Assembly (NCBI RefSeq): GCF_900155365.1 | Contig: NZ_LT699739.1 | Location: forward strand, 118,333-182,332 | From: Collinsella bouchesdurhonensis | Lineage (GTDB): Bacteria > Actinomycetota > Coriobacteriia > Coriobacteriales > Coriobacteriaceae | Direction of reading: 5' to 3' | Length of the DNA: 64,000 nt | Shown: positions 35,276 to 42,685 of the stretch, in pieces | How positions within the stretch are numbered: position 1 is the first letter of the stretch | Layout of the letters: each line of letters starts with the position of its first letter | Translations under genes and position numbers: made by a program | Notes under the pieces: model-generated | The model's database searches: none | What the model was told of the DNA's origin: nothing | Seen by the model: only the letters and a program-made list of their open reading frames with translations

Positions 35276-35767
35276 TTAACAGAGGTGACGGGTGTCCTGA
35301 TCGTTCTTGTAGCCATCGAGCTTTGAAGTACAGTACGGACAGCGCGTCGCGTCCTCGGGAATCTCTTGGCGGCAGTAGGGGCACAGACGCGGGGCAGGAG
35401 GCTCCTCTTTCGCCTCATCTTTAACAAGCCCCACCTTCTGCGCTGCCTTTTCCTTCATCTCGTTGAGGGCATTCAAAGACTTGACGATTGCAAACACCGC
35501 CGCTGCCGTAATCAAGAAGTTGATGACGGCGCCCAAAAACGCCCCGAAGTCGACGGTGTTCCCGCCAAGGGACACCGCCATGCCGGGTACCTCGGTGCTG
35601 CCACCGGTGATAAACGAGATGAGGGGGCTGATGACGTTTGTCACCAGGGAGTTGACGATCGCGGTAAACGCACCGCCGATGATCACGCCGACGGCGAGGT
35701 CCATCACGTTACCGCGGCTGATGAACTCTTGGAACTCGGCAAGAATGCCTTTTTTCCGGTTTGCCAT
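35276..35767 (-). CDS. mscL: Large-conductance mechanosensitive channel with C-terminal zinc ribbon
   Basis: A 163-residue MscL: a pressure-relief channel gated by membrane tension. FISRGNVMDLAVGVIIGGAFTAIV is the conserved first span with the gate; the second span is about residues 77-98, followed by a helical bundle (LNEMKEKAAQ). Unusually, the C-terminus continues into a zinc ribbon, with cysteines at 129, 132, 143 and 146 (CPYC and CPYC). Some Gram-positive MscL proteins carry such a cytoplasmic tail, but its function is unknown. Confidence 0.93.
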   Translation of the reverse strand: MANRKKGILAEFQEFISRGNVMDLAVGVIIGGAFTAIVNSLVTNVISPLISFITGGSTEVPGMAVSLGGNTVDFGAFLGAVINFLITAAAVFAIVKSLNALNEMKEKAAQKVGLVKDEAKEEPPAPRLCPYCRQEIPEDATRCPYCTSKLDGYKNDQDTRHLC

Positions 35768-35779
35768 GACTGGCTACTC

Positions 35780-36859
35780 CTATTCGTCGCCAAAGCTGAT
35801 GCCGAGCATCTTTGCCTCGCGCACCAAATCGCTACTGGGATTGACATACTTTAGCTTACCGGCGACTTCTTCAAGAGGGGTTCGGCACATTTTCCCATTG
35901 TGCTGTGCCACCATGAAGCCAAATTCACCCTCGAGACAGCCGCGGGCGGCCTCGACGCCGCACTGGGTGGCAAAAACGCGGTCTTGGGCATCGGGTTCGC
36001 CGCCGCGTTGGGTATGGCCGGGAATGGCGACGCGCGTTTCGCGCCCGGTGACGCGCTCGATGTCTGCAGCGAGGTCGTACGCGATGGAGGGGGAGGTGCG
36101 CGTCGCAAGCTTCTTTTTGTACTCCTTCTTGGAGAGCGCGGCGTCCTCCTTGGAGATGGCGCCTTCTGCAACCACGACGATAGCAAAGCGACCGCCGTTT
36201 TCGATACGCTGTTCGATGCTTCGCTCTACGGCCTTGAGGTCGTAGGGAATCTCGGGAATCAAGATGATGTCGGCGCCGCCTGCAATGCCAGCATACAAGG
36301 GGATCCAACCTACCTTGTGGCCCATGATCTCGATCACAAAGACGCGGCCATGGCTCGAGGCGGTGGTGTGGATGTCATCGATGCACTTGGTGGCGACCTC
36401 GACCGCACTGGTGAAGCCAAAGGTCATGTCGGTGCCCCAGGTGTCGTTGTCGATGGTCTTGGGAAGGGCGATGACGTTAAGGCCCTCTTGGCGAAGGCGG
36501 TTCGCCGTCTTGGTGGAACCGTTGCCGCCCAGCATGAACAAACAATCGAGCTTGAGCTTATGGTAGGTATGCACCATGGCGGGAACCTTTTCCACGCCGT
36601 CGGCTTCGGGGGTATCCAGCTGCTTGAACGGCGTGCGGCTCGTTCCCAGGATGGTTCCGCCGCGCGTAAGGATGCCGCTGAAGTCTGCAGACGTCATAAC
36701 GCGAAAACGGCTGTAGATGAGGCCCTGATAGCCATCCTCAAAGCCATAGAACTCAACGGGTTTCGGGGAGCAGTTGGTGAGCGTCTTGACGATTCCTCGC
36801 ATGGTGGCGTTCAGCGCCTGGCAGTCGCCGCCGCTGGTGAGAAGTCCAACCCTGAGCAT
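35780..36859 (-). CDS. pfkA: 6-phosphofructokinase
   Basis: A 359-residue phosphofructokinase of the PfkA superfamily, phosphorylating fructose-6-phosphate in glycolysis. GLLTSGGDCQALNATMRG (residues 5-22) and PKTIDND (133-139) are the substrate motifs, and the HTTASSHGRVFVIEIMGHKVG stretch follows. The nucleotide loop reads G111-G-N-G-S115, where E. coli has G-G-D-G-S. Gly114 with Lys134 resembles ATP-using group III enzymes rather than PPi enzymes, so ATP is favoured but not certain. The start at 36859 has GAGGAA; the frame extends to 36973 without support. Confidence 0.9.
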   Translation of the reverse strand: MLRVGLLTSGGDCQALNATMRGIVKTLTNCSPKPVEFYGFEDGYQGLIYSRFRVMTSADFSGILTRGGTILGTSRTPFKQLDTPEADGVEKVPAMVHTYHKLKLDCLFMLGGNGSTKTANRLRQEGLNVIALPKTIDNDTWGTDMTFGFTSAVEVATKCIDDIHTTASSHGRVFVIEIMGHKVGWIPLYAGIAGGADIILIPEIPYDLKAVERSIEQRIENGGRFAIVVVAEGAISKEDAALSKKEYKKKLATRTSPSIAYDLAADIERVTGRETRVAIPGHTQRGGEPDAQDRVFATQCGVEAARGCLEGEFGFMVAQHNGKMCRTPLEEVAGKLKYVNPSSDLVREAKMLGISFGDE

Positions 36860-37146
36860 GGTATTCCTCGCAGTGTGTTTGGTAGTTATAGACAAAGGAA
36901 AGTTTACCGCAACTCGTGTCTCTTTACGGGCGTCTGACAAGCCTGTAAACATCATGGTTATGTTGGTTTTCAATCAGGTGATGTTGAGTATGGCGTGCAC
37001 ACACGGGCGCCGTCGCTGGCTAGCGCTCGTACTCGGGCGATGCGGGCGGGGTGCGGGATGCTTCCGGCGCTTTGCCGGTTGGAGGGGATGCCCGGATCGT
37101 GCCCCCTGGCGTGCTCTTCGTTACTTTTTGTGAAGGCAGTGGATTC

Positions 37147-37206
37147 ATGGTACAAAAGAGAGCAATGAACCAAAGGCGGGTTCCCAGCTCATGCTGCTAT
37201 GAGTGA
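37147..37206 (+). CDS. Candidate 19-codon leader peptide before the MFS pump
   Basis: ATG (37147) to TGA (37206) encodes a 19-residue peptide, MVQKRAMNQRRVPSSCCYE, too short for most gene finders. GAAGG lies 10 nt upstream. Its last 12 codons run through the 5' arm, loop and 3' arm of a terminator-like hairpin (37172-37219). A ribosome stalled in the peptide would break that hairpin. Short leader peptides of this kind control several drug-efflux and ribosome-protection genes. No expression evidence exists, and the peptide could be fortuitous. The rest of the 36860-37270 gap shows no clear gene. Confidence 0.4.
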   Translation: MVQKRAMNQRRVPSSCCYE

Positions 37207-37222
37207 GGGGCCTGCCTTTTTG
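37172..37222 (+). terminator. Attenuator-like terminator upstream of the MFS pump
   Basis: A long stem is formed by AAAGGC (37172-37177) with GCCTTT (37214-37219), G-G with C-C, CCC with GGG, and GCTCAT with ATGAGT around a six-base loop. A TTTTT run follows. It lies about 50 nt before the MFS start on the same strand, so it would end transcription before the pump unless disrupted. Confidence 0.65.
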
Positions 37223-37270
37223 TGTATTCGCTGCCGCTGTGCGGCTGTCGATCGATAGGAGATGCGAACG

Positions 37271-38785
37271 ATGGACAACGAGCGTTTGAATACAACGCCC
37301 GCAAAGGATGCTCGCAGCGAGGTCGCAAACGTGGATGCGTGCGGACTTTCTGTCGAAGAGCGACGCCGCATTGCCCTTGAGGGCGATACCCATGGCAAGA
37401 ACAAATGGGCGATTCTGTTTACCGTGCTGGTCATGACCTTCATGTCCACGCTTGATTCGAGCATTGTCAACGTGGCGCTTCCCGTGATGCAAAAGGCCCT
37501 TGCCGTAAGCCTGAGCGATATCCAGTGGGTCTCTACGGTCTATCTTGTGGCCATTTGTGCCTCGATGCTTATCTTTGGGCGCCTGGGCGATATGTTCGGC
37601 AAAGTCTGGCTCTTCCAAGCGGGCGTGGCGCTCTTTGCAATCGGCTCGCTTTTGTGCGGCCTTTCGCATGCATTTGCGATGCTGTTGGTTTCGCGCTGCG
37701 TGCAGGGCATCGGAGCTGCGGCGGCTATGGCAAATAACATGGGCATCATCACCGAGTCATTTCCCGCCAAGGAGCGCGGGCGTGCTTTGGGTCTGCTCGC
37801 GAGCTTTGTGGCCTTAGGGATGATGTGCGGCCCTGTGCTGGGCGGCGTGATCGTGTCGTCCTTGCCGTGGGAGTATATCTTCCTTATCAACGTGCCTGTG
37901 GGCGTTGCATGTTTCGTCGCGGGTTTCAAGACGCTACCGCATGTGCGTCCCGACCGCCGTGGTATCAAGTTCGATCTGCCTGGTGCCTGTGCGCTCGTGC
38001 CTGCGCTGGTTTTGCTGCTGTGCTCGATCACCTTTATGGGTGAGGGGGCTTCCCTCAAGATTGCAGGCATGCTGCTGGCCGGTCTGCTGCTCATGGCGTT
38101 GTTTGTTCGCATTGAGCTTCATGCGGAGCAGCCGCTTGCGCGCCTGGGCGTCTTTAGCAGCCTTACCTTCAACATCAACGTGCTCGCGACGCTCATCAGC
38201 TTTATCGCCATCGGTGCGAGCGAGATCATCCTGCCGTTTTATTTCCAGGATGCGCACGGATTCTCACCGAGTCTCTCCGGTTTTCTCTTTGCGGTGATTC
38301 CTCTGGTGAACATCGTGGTGGGGCCGCTTTCGGGTTCTTTATCCGATCGGGTGGGCTCGCATATTCCCACCTGTGTGGGCCTGTTTATCTACTCCCTTGG
38401 TCTTGCTGCGGTAGGGTTTCTCAACGAGGACAGCTCGCTTCCGGTGATTATTGCTGCCGTGGCGTTGATGTCTTTGGGCACCTCGACGTTTCAGTCGCCC
38501 AACAATTCGCTGTTCATGAGCGCGGCGCCTCTGGATGCCCTGGGTTTTGTAGGGAGCCTTTCCGGCCTTTCGCAAAACATGGGTATGGCTTTGGGCATCT
38601 CGGGCGGCATGGCGATTCTATACGGCAAGATGGGCGAGGCTGCGGGAAGGCCCGTGGCGGGCTATGTCGCGGGACGTCCGGACATTTTCTTCTACGGCTA
38701 CCGTTGGGCTCTCATGAGCGTCGCTGCCCTTGTGGCCGTGGGTTTTGTGCTGTGCCTGGTGCGTGCCCGTCGTGCGCGGCGCTAG
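37271..38785 (+). CDS. DHA2-family MFS multidrug efflux protein
   Basis: A 504-residue drug:proton antiporter of the major facilitator superfamily with about 14 spans. LDSSIVNVALPVMQKAL in the first span is the EmrB/QacA (DHA2) signature, GRLGDMFGKVWLFQ is motif A, and GLLASFVALGMMCGPVLGGVI is motif C, which marks antiporters. A 45-residue hydrophilic N-terminus precedes the first span. The ATG at 37271 has AGGAG at 37257-37261; the ATG at 37262 is too close to it. The substrate is unknown. Confidence 0.88.
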   Translation: MDNERLNTTPAKDARSEVANVDACGLSVEERRRIALEGDTHGKNKWAILFTVLVMTFMSTLDSSIVNVALPVMQKALAVSLSDIQWVSTVYLVAICASMLIFGRLGDMFGKVWLFQAGVALFAIGSLLCGLSHAFAMLLVSRCVQGIGAAAAMANNMGIITESFPAKERGRALGLLASFVALGMMCGPVLGGVIVSSLPWEYIFLINVPVGVACFVAGFKTLPHVRPDRRGIKFDLPGACALVPALVLLLCSITFMGEGASLKIAGMLLAGLLLMALFVRIELHAEQPLARLGVFSSLTFNINVLATLISFIAIGASEIILPFYFQDAHGFSPSLSGFLFAVIPLVNIVVGPLSGSLSDRVGSHIPTCVGLFIYSLGLAAVGFLNEDSSLPVIIAAVALMSLGTSTFQSPNNSLFMSAAPLDALGFVGSLSGLSQNMGMALGISGGMAILYGKMGEAAGRPVAGYVAGRPDIFFYGYRWALMSVAALVAVGFVLCLVRARRARR

Positions 38786-38803
38786 CGTGCTAGGCTGGGG
38801 TTC

Positions 38804-39184
38804 ATGGAAGAAAAACGCCTGACATATCGAGAGTATGCTGCGTTTGCGCATCAAACGGCGGCCGAGGTTGCCCATGACTGCGAGGTTGGTGTCTTTCGAG
38901 CTACCGGTCCGGGAGGGCAGGGCGTTAATACCACCGATTCGGCCGTGCGTATGCGCCATGTTCCAACGGGGATTGTTGTTACCGCGCGTGAGAGCCGTAG
39001 CCAGTTTCAAAATCGAGCATCGTGCGTCCGCAAACTCCAGGATGAGTTTCGTCGTCGCGCCGTGCCGCCCAAGGTGCGTCACGCGACCAAGGTCCCGGCC
39101 TCTCAGCGCCGTCGCCGCCTTAAGGACAAACACATGCGCTCCGATCTCAAAGCAACGCGCCGCCGCATCACCGGCGACGAATAA
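38804..39184 (+). CDS. GGQ-domain release-factor-like protein
   Basis: A 126-residue protein with the class I release-factor catalytic domain: the GGQ loop is in [18 protein letters not shown] (about residues 29-46) and HVPTGIVV follows. A strongly basic C-terminus is rich in Arg and Lys. It lacks the codon-recognition domains of RF1/RF2. Such stand-alone proteins (ArfB/YaeJ or RF-H-like) release peptides from stalled ribosomes. The basic tail could enter the mRNA channel, as in ArfB. It starts 18 nt after the MFS stop. Confidence 0.82.
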   Translation: MEEKRLTYREYAAFAHQTAAEVAHDCEVGVFRATGPGGQGVNTTDSAVRMRHVPTGIVVTARESRSQFQNRASCVRKLQDEFRRRAVPPKVRHATKVPASQRRRRLKDKHMRSDLKATRRRITGDE

Positions 39185-39205
39185 TGTGACAAAAAGTCCT
39201 CAGGT

Positions 39206-40198
39206 TTATTTTGTCACATCGCGGTGGGGCTTGAGCACAGTGAGGGCTCCGGGCAGGACGCTGACGGTTGCCTTGTGCGCGCGGATTTGCTCGCCATCGG
39301 CCTGGATGGGGTAGTCGTCGCCCTCAAAATCAAGAACCAGACGCTCGCCGCGCAGCAGGTGGATGAGCCTGGATTTTACATGTCCACCGTTCTTTGCGCG
39401 CAGGAACAAAGGCAGCGCTACGCCGCGGGGGATAGACCCGGCGGCATAGCAGATGTCGAAGAGACCGTCTGTGGGGTCTGCGTCGGGGCAAACCTTAAAG
39501 CCAGAGCCATACGTGGGGCCAAGCTGTACCGCAAAGATAAGAGAGCGCAAGCGGCCCAGGTTGGCACCATCTACCTGTACATTTGTGGGATATGTGCGAA
39601 AATGCCTGCCAAAGGCGTCAAGCCCGCTTGCCGTGTAGAGCGCGCCGCCGGTAAGGCCTGTGCGTCGGCGGCGCTCTACAGTGTCGATGGCAATAGCCGC
39701 GTCGAGGCCAAAGGAAAATGTTTGTACAAAGTACTCCGTACGTGTGGCAGCATCAGCGATTTCCGCCCCAGACGGGACATACTCAATCTTGCCCACATCC
39801 ATACGGACGGGCTCGTAATCGAAAATCCGCTCAATGGAAGACACTTGGTCTGCGGGAATACCCAGGGTGCGCGCGTAGTCGTTGCCCGATCCCACGGGCA
39901 CTACGCCCAGGTGAGGGCGCGAGGCGGCATCGATCTGCATAAGCCCGCAGGCGACCTCGTGGACCACGCCGTCTCCGCCCAAGGCAAGAACGGTGTCAAA
40001 GCCTTTGGCCTCGCGGGCGAGCTGGATGGCGTGGCCTGCATGTTCCGTACAGACAAGCGAGAACGCATCGGTTTCATGGGAGTAGAGCGCGCAGAAGCGC
40101 TGCATGCGCTCGGCTACGCCACGTGCGGCTCCTGACTGGGCGGCGGGGTTGGCGATGATGAGCGTCTTTCCCAGCGAGCTGCTATCTCGAAGCTGCAT
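39206..40198 (-). CDS. Diacylglycerol/lipid kinase family protein
   Basis: A 330-residue soluble lipid kinase of the DagK/YegS family. LIIANPAAQSGAARGVAERM is the N-terminal DAGK-catalytic motif, VLALGGDGVVHEVACGLM carries the GGDG nucleotide loop, and GVVPVGSGNDYARTLGIP is also diagnostic. The C-terminal beta domain ends near VLPGALTVL. It probably phosphorylates diacylglycerol or a related lipid. The start at 40198 (MQLRDSSSLG) follows AAAGG on the minus strand. Confidence 0.88.
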   Translation of the reverse strand: MQLRDSSSLGKTLIIANPAAQSGAARGVAERMQRFCALYSHETDAFSLVCTEHAGHAIQLAREAKGFDTVLALGGDGVVHEVACGLMQIDAASRPHLGVVPVGSGNDYARTLGIPADQVSSIERIFDYEPVRMDVGKIEYVPSGAEIADAATRTEYFVQTFSFGLDAAIAIDTVERRRRTGLTGGALYTASGLDAFGRHFRTYPTNVQVDGANLGRLRSLIFAVQLGPTYGSGFKVCPDADPTDGLFDICYAAGSIPRGVALPLFLRAKNGGHVKSRLIHLLRGERLVLDFEGDDYPIQADGEQIRAHKATVSVLPGALTVLKPHRDVTK

Positions 40199-40291
40199 CC
40201 CTTTGGTCCTTTCCGTGCAATGTCCATCTGCACAAGTATGGGGCAGATGGGCTATTAATGTCATGGGAACCCGGCGAGCGTGAATGGAGCG

Positions 40292-41722
40292 TTATTTGTT
40301 ATCGTTGCTGGCGGTGCTTGCAGGTTCGCCTTCGATGACTATCTCATGGTGGCGCTCGATAGCATGCTCCACGGTATCTCCCTCGTCAAACTCGAGGGAG
40401 CGACGTTTGGGCGTGACGATGCGCTGCGCTGGGTACACGCCGCGATGGCCCGCGACGAGGTAGCTCACAAATGCAACGATCACAAAGTAGGCAGCCGCCT
40501 TGCCGCTGAACATGTCGATGCCCAGCATGATAGTGGTGATGGGGACGTTGAGCGCGGCTCCAAAGACGCCCAGGAGGCCAAGTGCGGCCATAAAACTTGG
40601 ATCGCTTCCGGTGATGGTGGCGATCCATCCGCCAAGCGAGGCGCCGATGCCAAACAGGGGCGTGACCTCGCCGCCCTGGTAGCCCGCGCCCAGAGTGAGC
40701 GCGGTGCAGAGTAGCTTGAGGGCGGGATCGTACCAGGTCGTTTGTCCCTTAAAGCCCGAAGCGACCATCCATTCCGAAAGTCCGCCGTAACGTTGAAGGC
40801 CAAAGATCATGTACGTGCCCATAAGGACGAGCGAGGAGAGCAACGCTGCCAGGAGATAGCTACGCACGCGATGCCCCCAAAACTTTTTGACCACGCGTAT
40901 GGAGAACGAGAACAGACGCGCCGCCAGACCAAACACAACGGCGCAGATAAGGACGAGCGCAACGGTGGAAGGCGTCATGGTGGGGACATGGGCAATAGAC
41001 TGGAAGGAGTGCTGCGTGCCCAGAAGACGCGCCATGCCGTCGCCTGCAAAGGAGGCAACAAGGCAATACATACCCGCGCTATACGTGAGCTTGCCCAGGG
41101 TGCACATCTCCATGCCAAAAAAAGCGCCGGCAAGCGGTGTGCCAAAGACGCCGCCAAAGGCAGCGGAGATGCCCGCGAGCATGAGGTCTTTGCGATCGCG
41201 TCCGGAGAGCTTGAAGAGCTGGGCCACGTTGCTTGCGATGGTGCCGCCAATCTGCACCGCTGTTCCCTCGCGGCCGGCAGAACCGCCCGCCAGATGTGTG
41301 GCGACGGAGCACACAAAGGTAAGGCCTGCCATGCGTGCATGGATGGGTGTGCCGGTAAGGGAGCTGTCAATCACGAGATTGTTGCCGCGTGCCGCACGTA
41401 GGCCGTGGGTGCGGTAGACCCAGGCGGTGGCAACGCTCACGACGGGCAGCAGCGCAAAGAGCCAGAGGTGTGCCTCGCGCTGTTCGGTAACAAAATCGAG
41501 GGAGGCAAGAAAAGCCCAGGCGGCAACACCCATAAGGGCCGAGACGAGCAGCACGAGCAACAGGAGGCGGAGGCTCGCCTTCATGTTGCGGAGGTCGCGC
41601 ATAGCGTCTTTGGAGGCAATGCGCGATGCGATGTCCTTGCCAACGTGAAGCTCGTGTTTGAGGGATGAGGCGGGGGAGTGGATGCGTTCCTTGGCGGATG
41701 TTGGGGTGTCGTTGGATGCCAT
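40292..41722 (-). CDS. CLC-family antiporter with fluoride-type (CLC-F) motifs
   Basis: A 476-residue CLC transporter with about 10-12 membrane helices. The gating glutamate is in G150-R-E152-G-T, and the later selectivity motif is G350-G-E-V-T-P355 rather than the chloride-type GGIFAP. The first ion motif region reads GNN (113-115) instead of GSGIP. GREGT together with GGEVTP is, from published work, characteristic of fluoride/proton CLC-F antiporters. Fluoride export is therefore inferred; chloride or nitrate transport is the alternative. No fluoride riboswitch was found in the 100 nt upstream. Confidence 0.78.
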   Translation of the reverse strand: MASNDTPTSAKERIHSPASSLKHELHVGKDIASRIASKDAMRDLRNMKASLRLLLLVLLVSALMGVAAWAFLASLDFVTEQREAHLWLFALLPVVSVATAWVYRTHGLRAARGNNLVIDSSLTGTPIHARMAGLTFVCSVATHLAGGSAGREGTAVQIGGTIASNVAQLFKLSGRDRKDLMLAGISAAFGGVFGTPLAGAFFGMEMCTLGKLTYSAGMYCLVASFAGDGMARLLGTQHSFQSIAHVPTMTPSTVALVLICAVVFGLAARLFSFSIRVVKKFWGHRVRSYLLAALLSSLVLMGTYMIFGLQRYGGLSEWMVASGFKGQTTWYDPALKLLCTALTLGAGYQGGEVTPLFGIGASLGGWIATITGSDPSFMAALGLLGVFGAALNVPITTIMLGIDMFSGKAAAYFVIVAFVSYLVAGHRGVYPAQRIVTPKRRSLEFDEGDTVEHAIERHHEIVIEGEPASTASNDNK

Positions 41723-41820
41723 GATGCTCGTTCCTGCGCGTTTGCTGTGATGGGGTGAACGTCTGCATTATAGGCGTCTGAGCATTCTTGATGTTTGCGT
41801 GGGCGAAATCCTTTTGCCCG

Positions 41821-41849
41821 TTGCCATATATTGCACGATATATTAGAAT
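41821..41849 (+). promoter_or_regulatory. Promoter of the tRNA-Pro/tRNA-Gly unit
   Basis: TTGCCA (41821-41826), a 17-nt AT-rich spacer and TAGAAT (41844-41849) stand about 50 nt before the tRNA-Pro 5' end. Confidence 0.6.
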
Positions 41850-41901
41850 TCAAAAGCCTTGGGACAAGCAGGGTCTATTGACTCGAGCTGCCTAGGTTCT
41901 T

Positions 41902-41978
41902 CGGGACGTGGCGCAGTTTGGTAGCGCGCCTGCTTTGGGAGCAGGATGTCGCAGGTTCGAATCCTGTCGTCCCGACCA
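41902..41978 (+). tRNA. tRNA-Pro (anticodon TGG)
   Basis: Cloverleaf with acceptor CGGGACG/CGTCCCG, D arm GCGC-x-GCGC, anticodon loop TTTGGGA between CCTGC and GCAGG, T arm CAGGTTCGAATCCTG and an encoded CCA. The anticodon TGG reads proline codons. It is co-transcribed with tRNA-Gly 7 nt downstream. Confidence 0.97.
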
Positions 41979-41985
41979 TATTCTT

Positions 41986-42059
41986 GCGGGCGTAGTTCAA
42001 TGGTAGAACCCCAGCCTTCCAAGCTGATGACGCGGGTTCGATTCCCGTCGCCCGCTCCA
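41986..42059 (+). tRNA. tRNA-Gly (anticodon TCC)
   Basis: Acceptor GCGGGCG/CGCCCGC, anticodon loop CTTCCAA between CAGC and GCTG, T arm CGGGTTCGATTCCCG and encoded CCA. The anticodon TCC reads GGA/GGG glycine codons. Confidence 0.97.
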
Positions 42060-42067
42060 GGAAATTT

Positions 42068-42103
42068 ACAGGTCAGAAGCGGTAACGCTTTTGGCCTGTT
42101 TTT
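42068..42103 (+). terminator. Terminator of the tRNA operon
   Basis: A 14-bp stem (ACAGGTCAGAAGCG with its complement at 42086-42099, including G-T pairs), loop GTAA, then TTTTT. Confidence 0.88.
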
Positions 42104-42229
42104 AGTCGCAATGAACAGTCGCAAAATAAGTTGAAAAACGTTCCGTTGGTACTGCTTGTCCATTCGCTTGGCTAGTTCGTAGAACGAGGCGCTTTCCCTT
42201 GGTAATTATTGGGCATTATTTACTTGTCC

Positions 42230-42340
42230 CGTCTTTCGGTGCGACGGCCCTGATTATCAGGGCCAAGGTCACTTCACCGATGGCGGAGAGGAGCAGGGAG
42301 CCGCTTGAGCATATGCCTCGAGTGGCTCTTCTTTTTTGAC
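42230..42340 (+). ncRNA. Candidate structured non-coding RNA with its own terminator
   Basis: Between the tRNA terminator and gdhA there is no convincing protein frame. GGCCCTGA-TTA-TCAGGGCC (42246-42264) forms a perfect 8-bp hairpin. Further on, GAGCCGCTTGAG pairs with CTCGAGTGGCTC (42299-42329) and is followed by TTCTTTTTT, a clear + strand terminator. A terminator here implies a transcript starting in 42104-42240, where AT-rich promoter-like sequence is present but no single promoter stands out. The RNA family was not recognised. Confidence 0.4.
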
Positions 42341-42413
42341 TCGTTTTTATTTGAGGCTAAGATTCGTCTGAAATGGCTTTGCGTTGTTTTGGCTGCGGCA
42401 GCGAGCTCACAGT

Positions 42414-42650
42414 CTTACGACCAGTTGCTCTCGTAAGGTCATCTCCGTTGTGTTACGGCATTGCCCTCAAGTTGTTTTTCTGGCGTTCTTCCGGGCGGTT
42501 CTGCTTCCAAAGGCCTTCAGCATCTTGTAACACGCAGGAAACGAAACAAGACATTAACAGAATAAAATAAGCCTTCTACCTGCGGCGTTGTGAAACATAA
42601 GAAAACGGACCCATCTTGTTTGTTACCGATACGAAACCTCGTCGTATGAT
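42414..42650 (+). promoter_or_regulatory. gdhA upstream region: inverted repeat and promoter
   Basis: A 7-bp inverted repeat (CTTACGA, 10-nt loop, TCGTAAG) lies at 42414-42437. The gdhA promoter is probably TTACCG (42623-42628), 16-nt spacer, TATGAT (42645-42650), giving a short leader of about 30 nt before the start at 42686. No other gene is seen in 42341-42685; an open frame at 42373-42570 has no ribosome binding site and looks accidental. Confidence 0.5.
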
Positions 42651-42685
42651 AGCTCAGGCTTTTAACACTAACTTTGGAGGCTTAC

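Noticed and set aside
41723-41860. Fluoride riboswitch upstream of the CLC gene
   Set aside because: The conserved crcB-motif blocks are not recognisable on the minus strand.
42373-42570. A 65-codon frame starting MALRCFGCGSEL before gdhA
   Set aside because: A zinc-knuckle-like start, but no second knuckle, no ribosome binding site and an irregular continuation.
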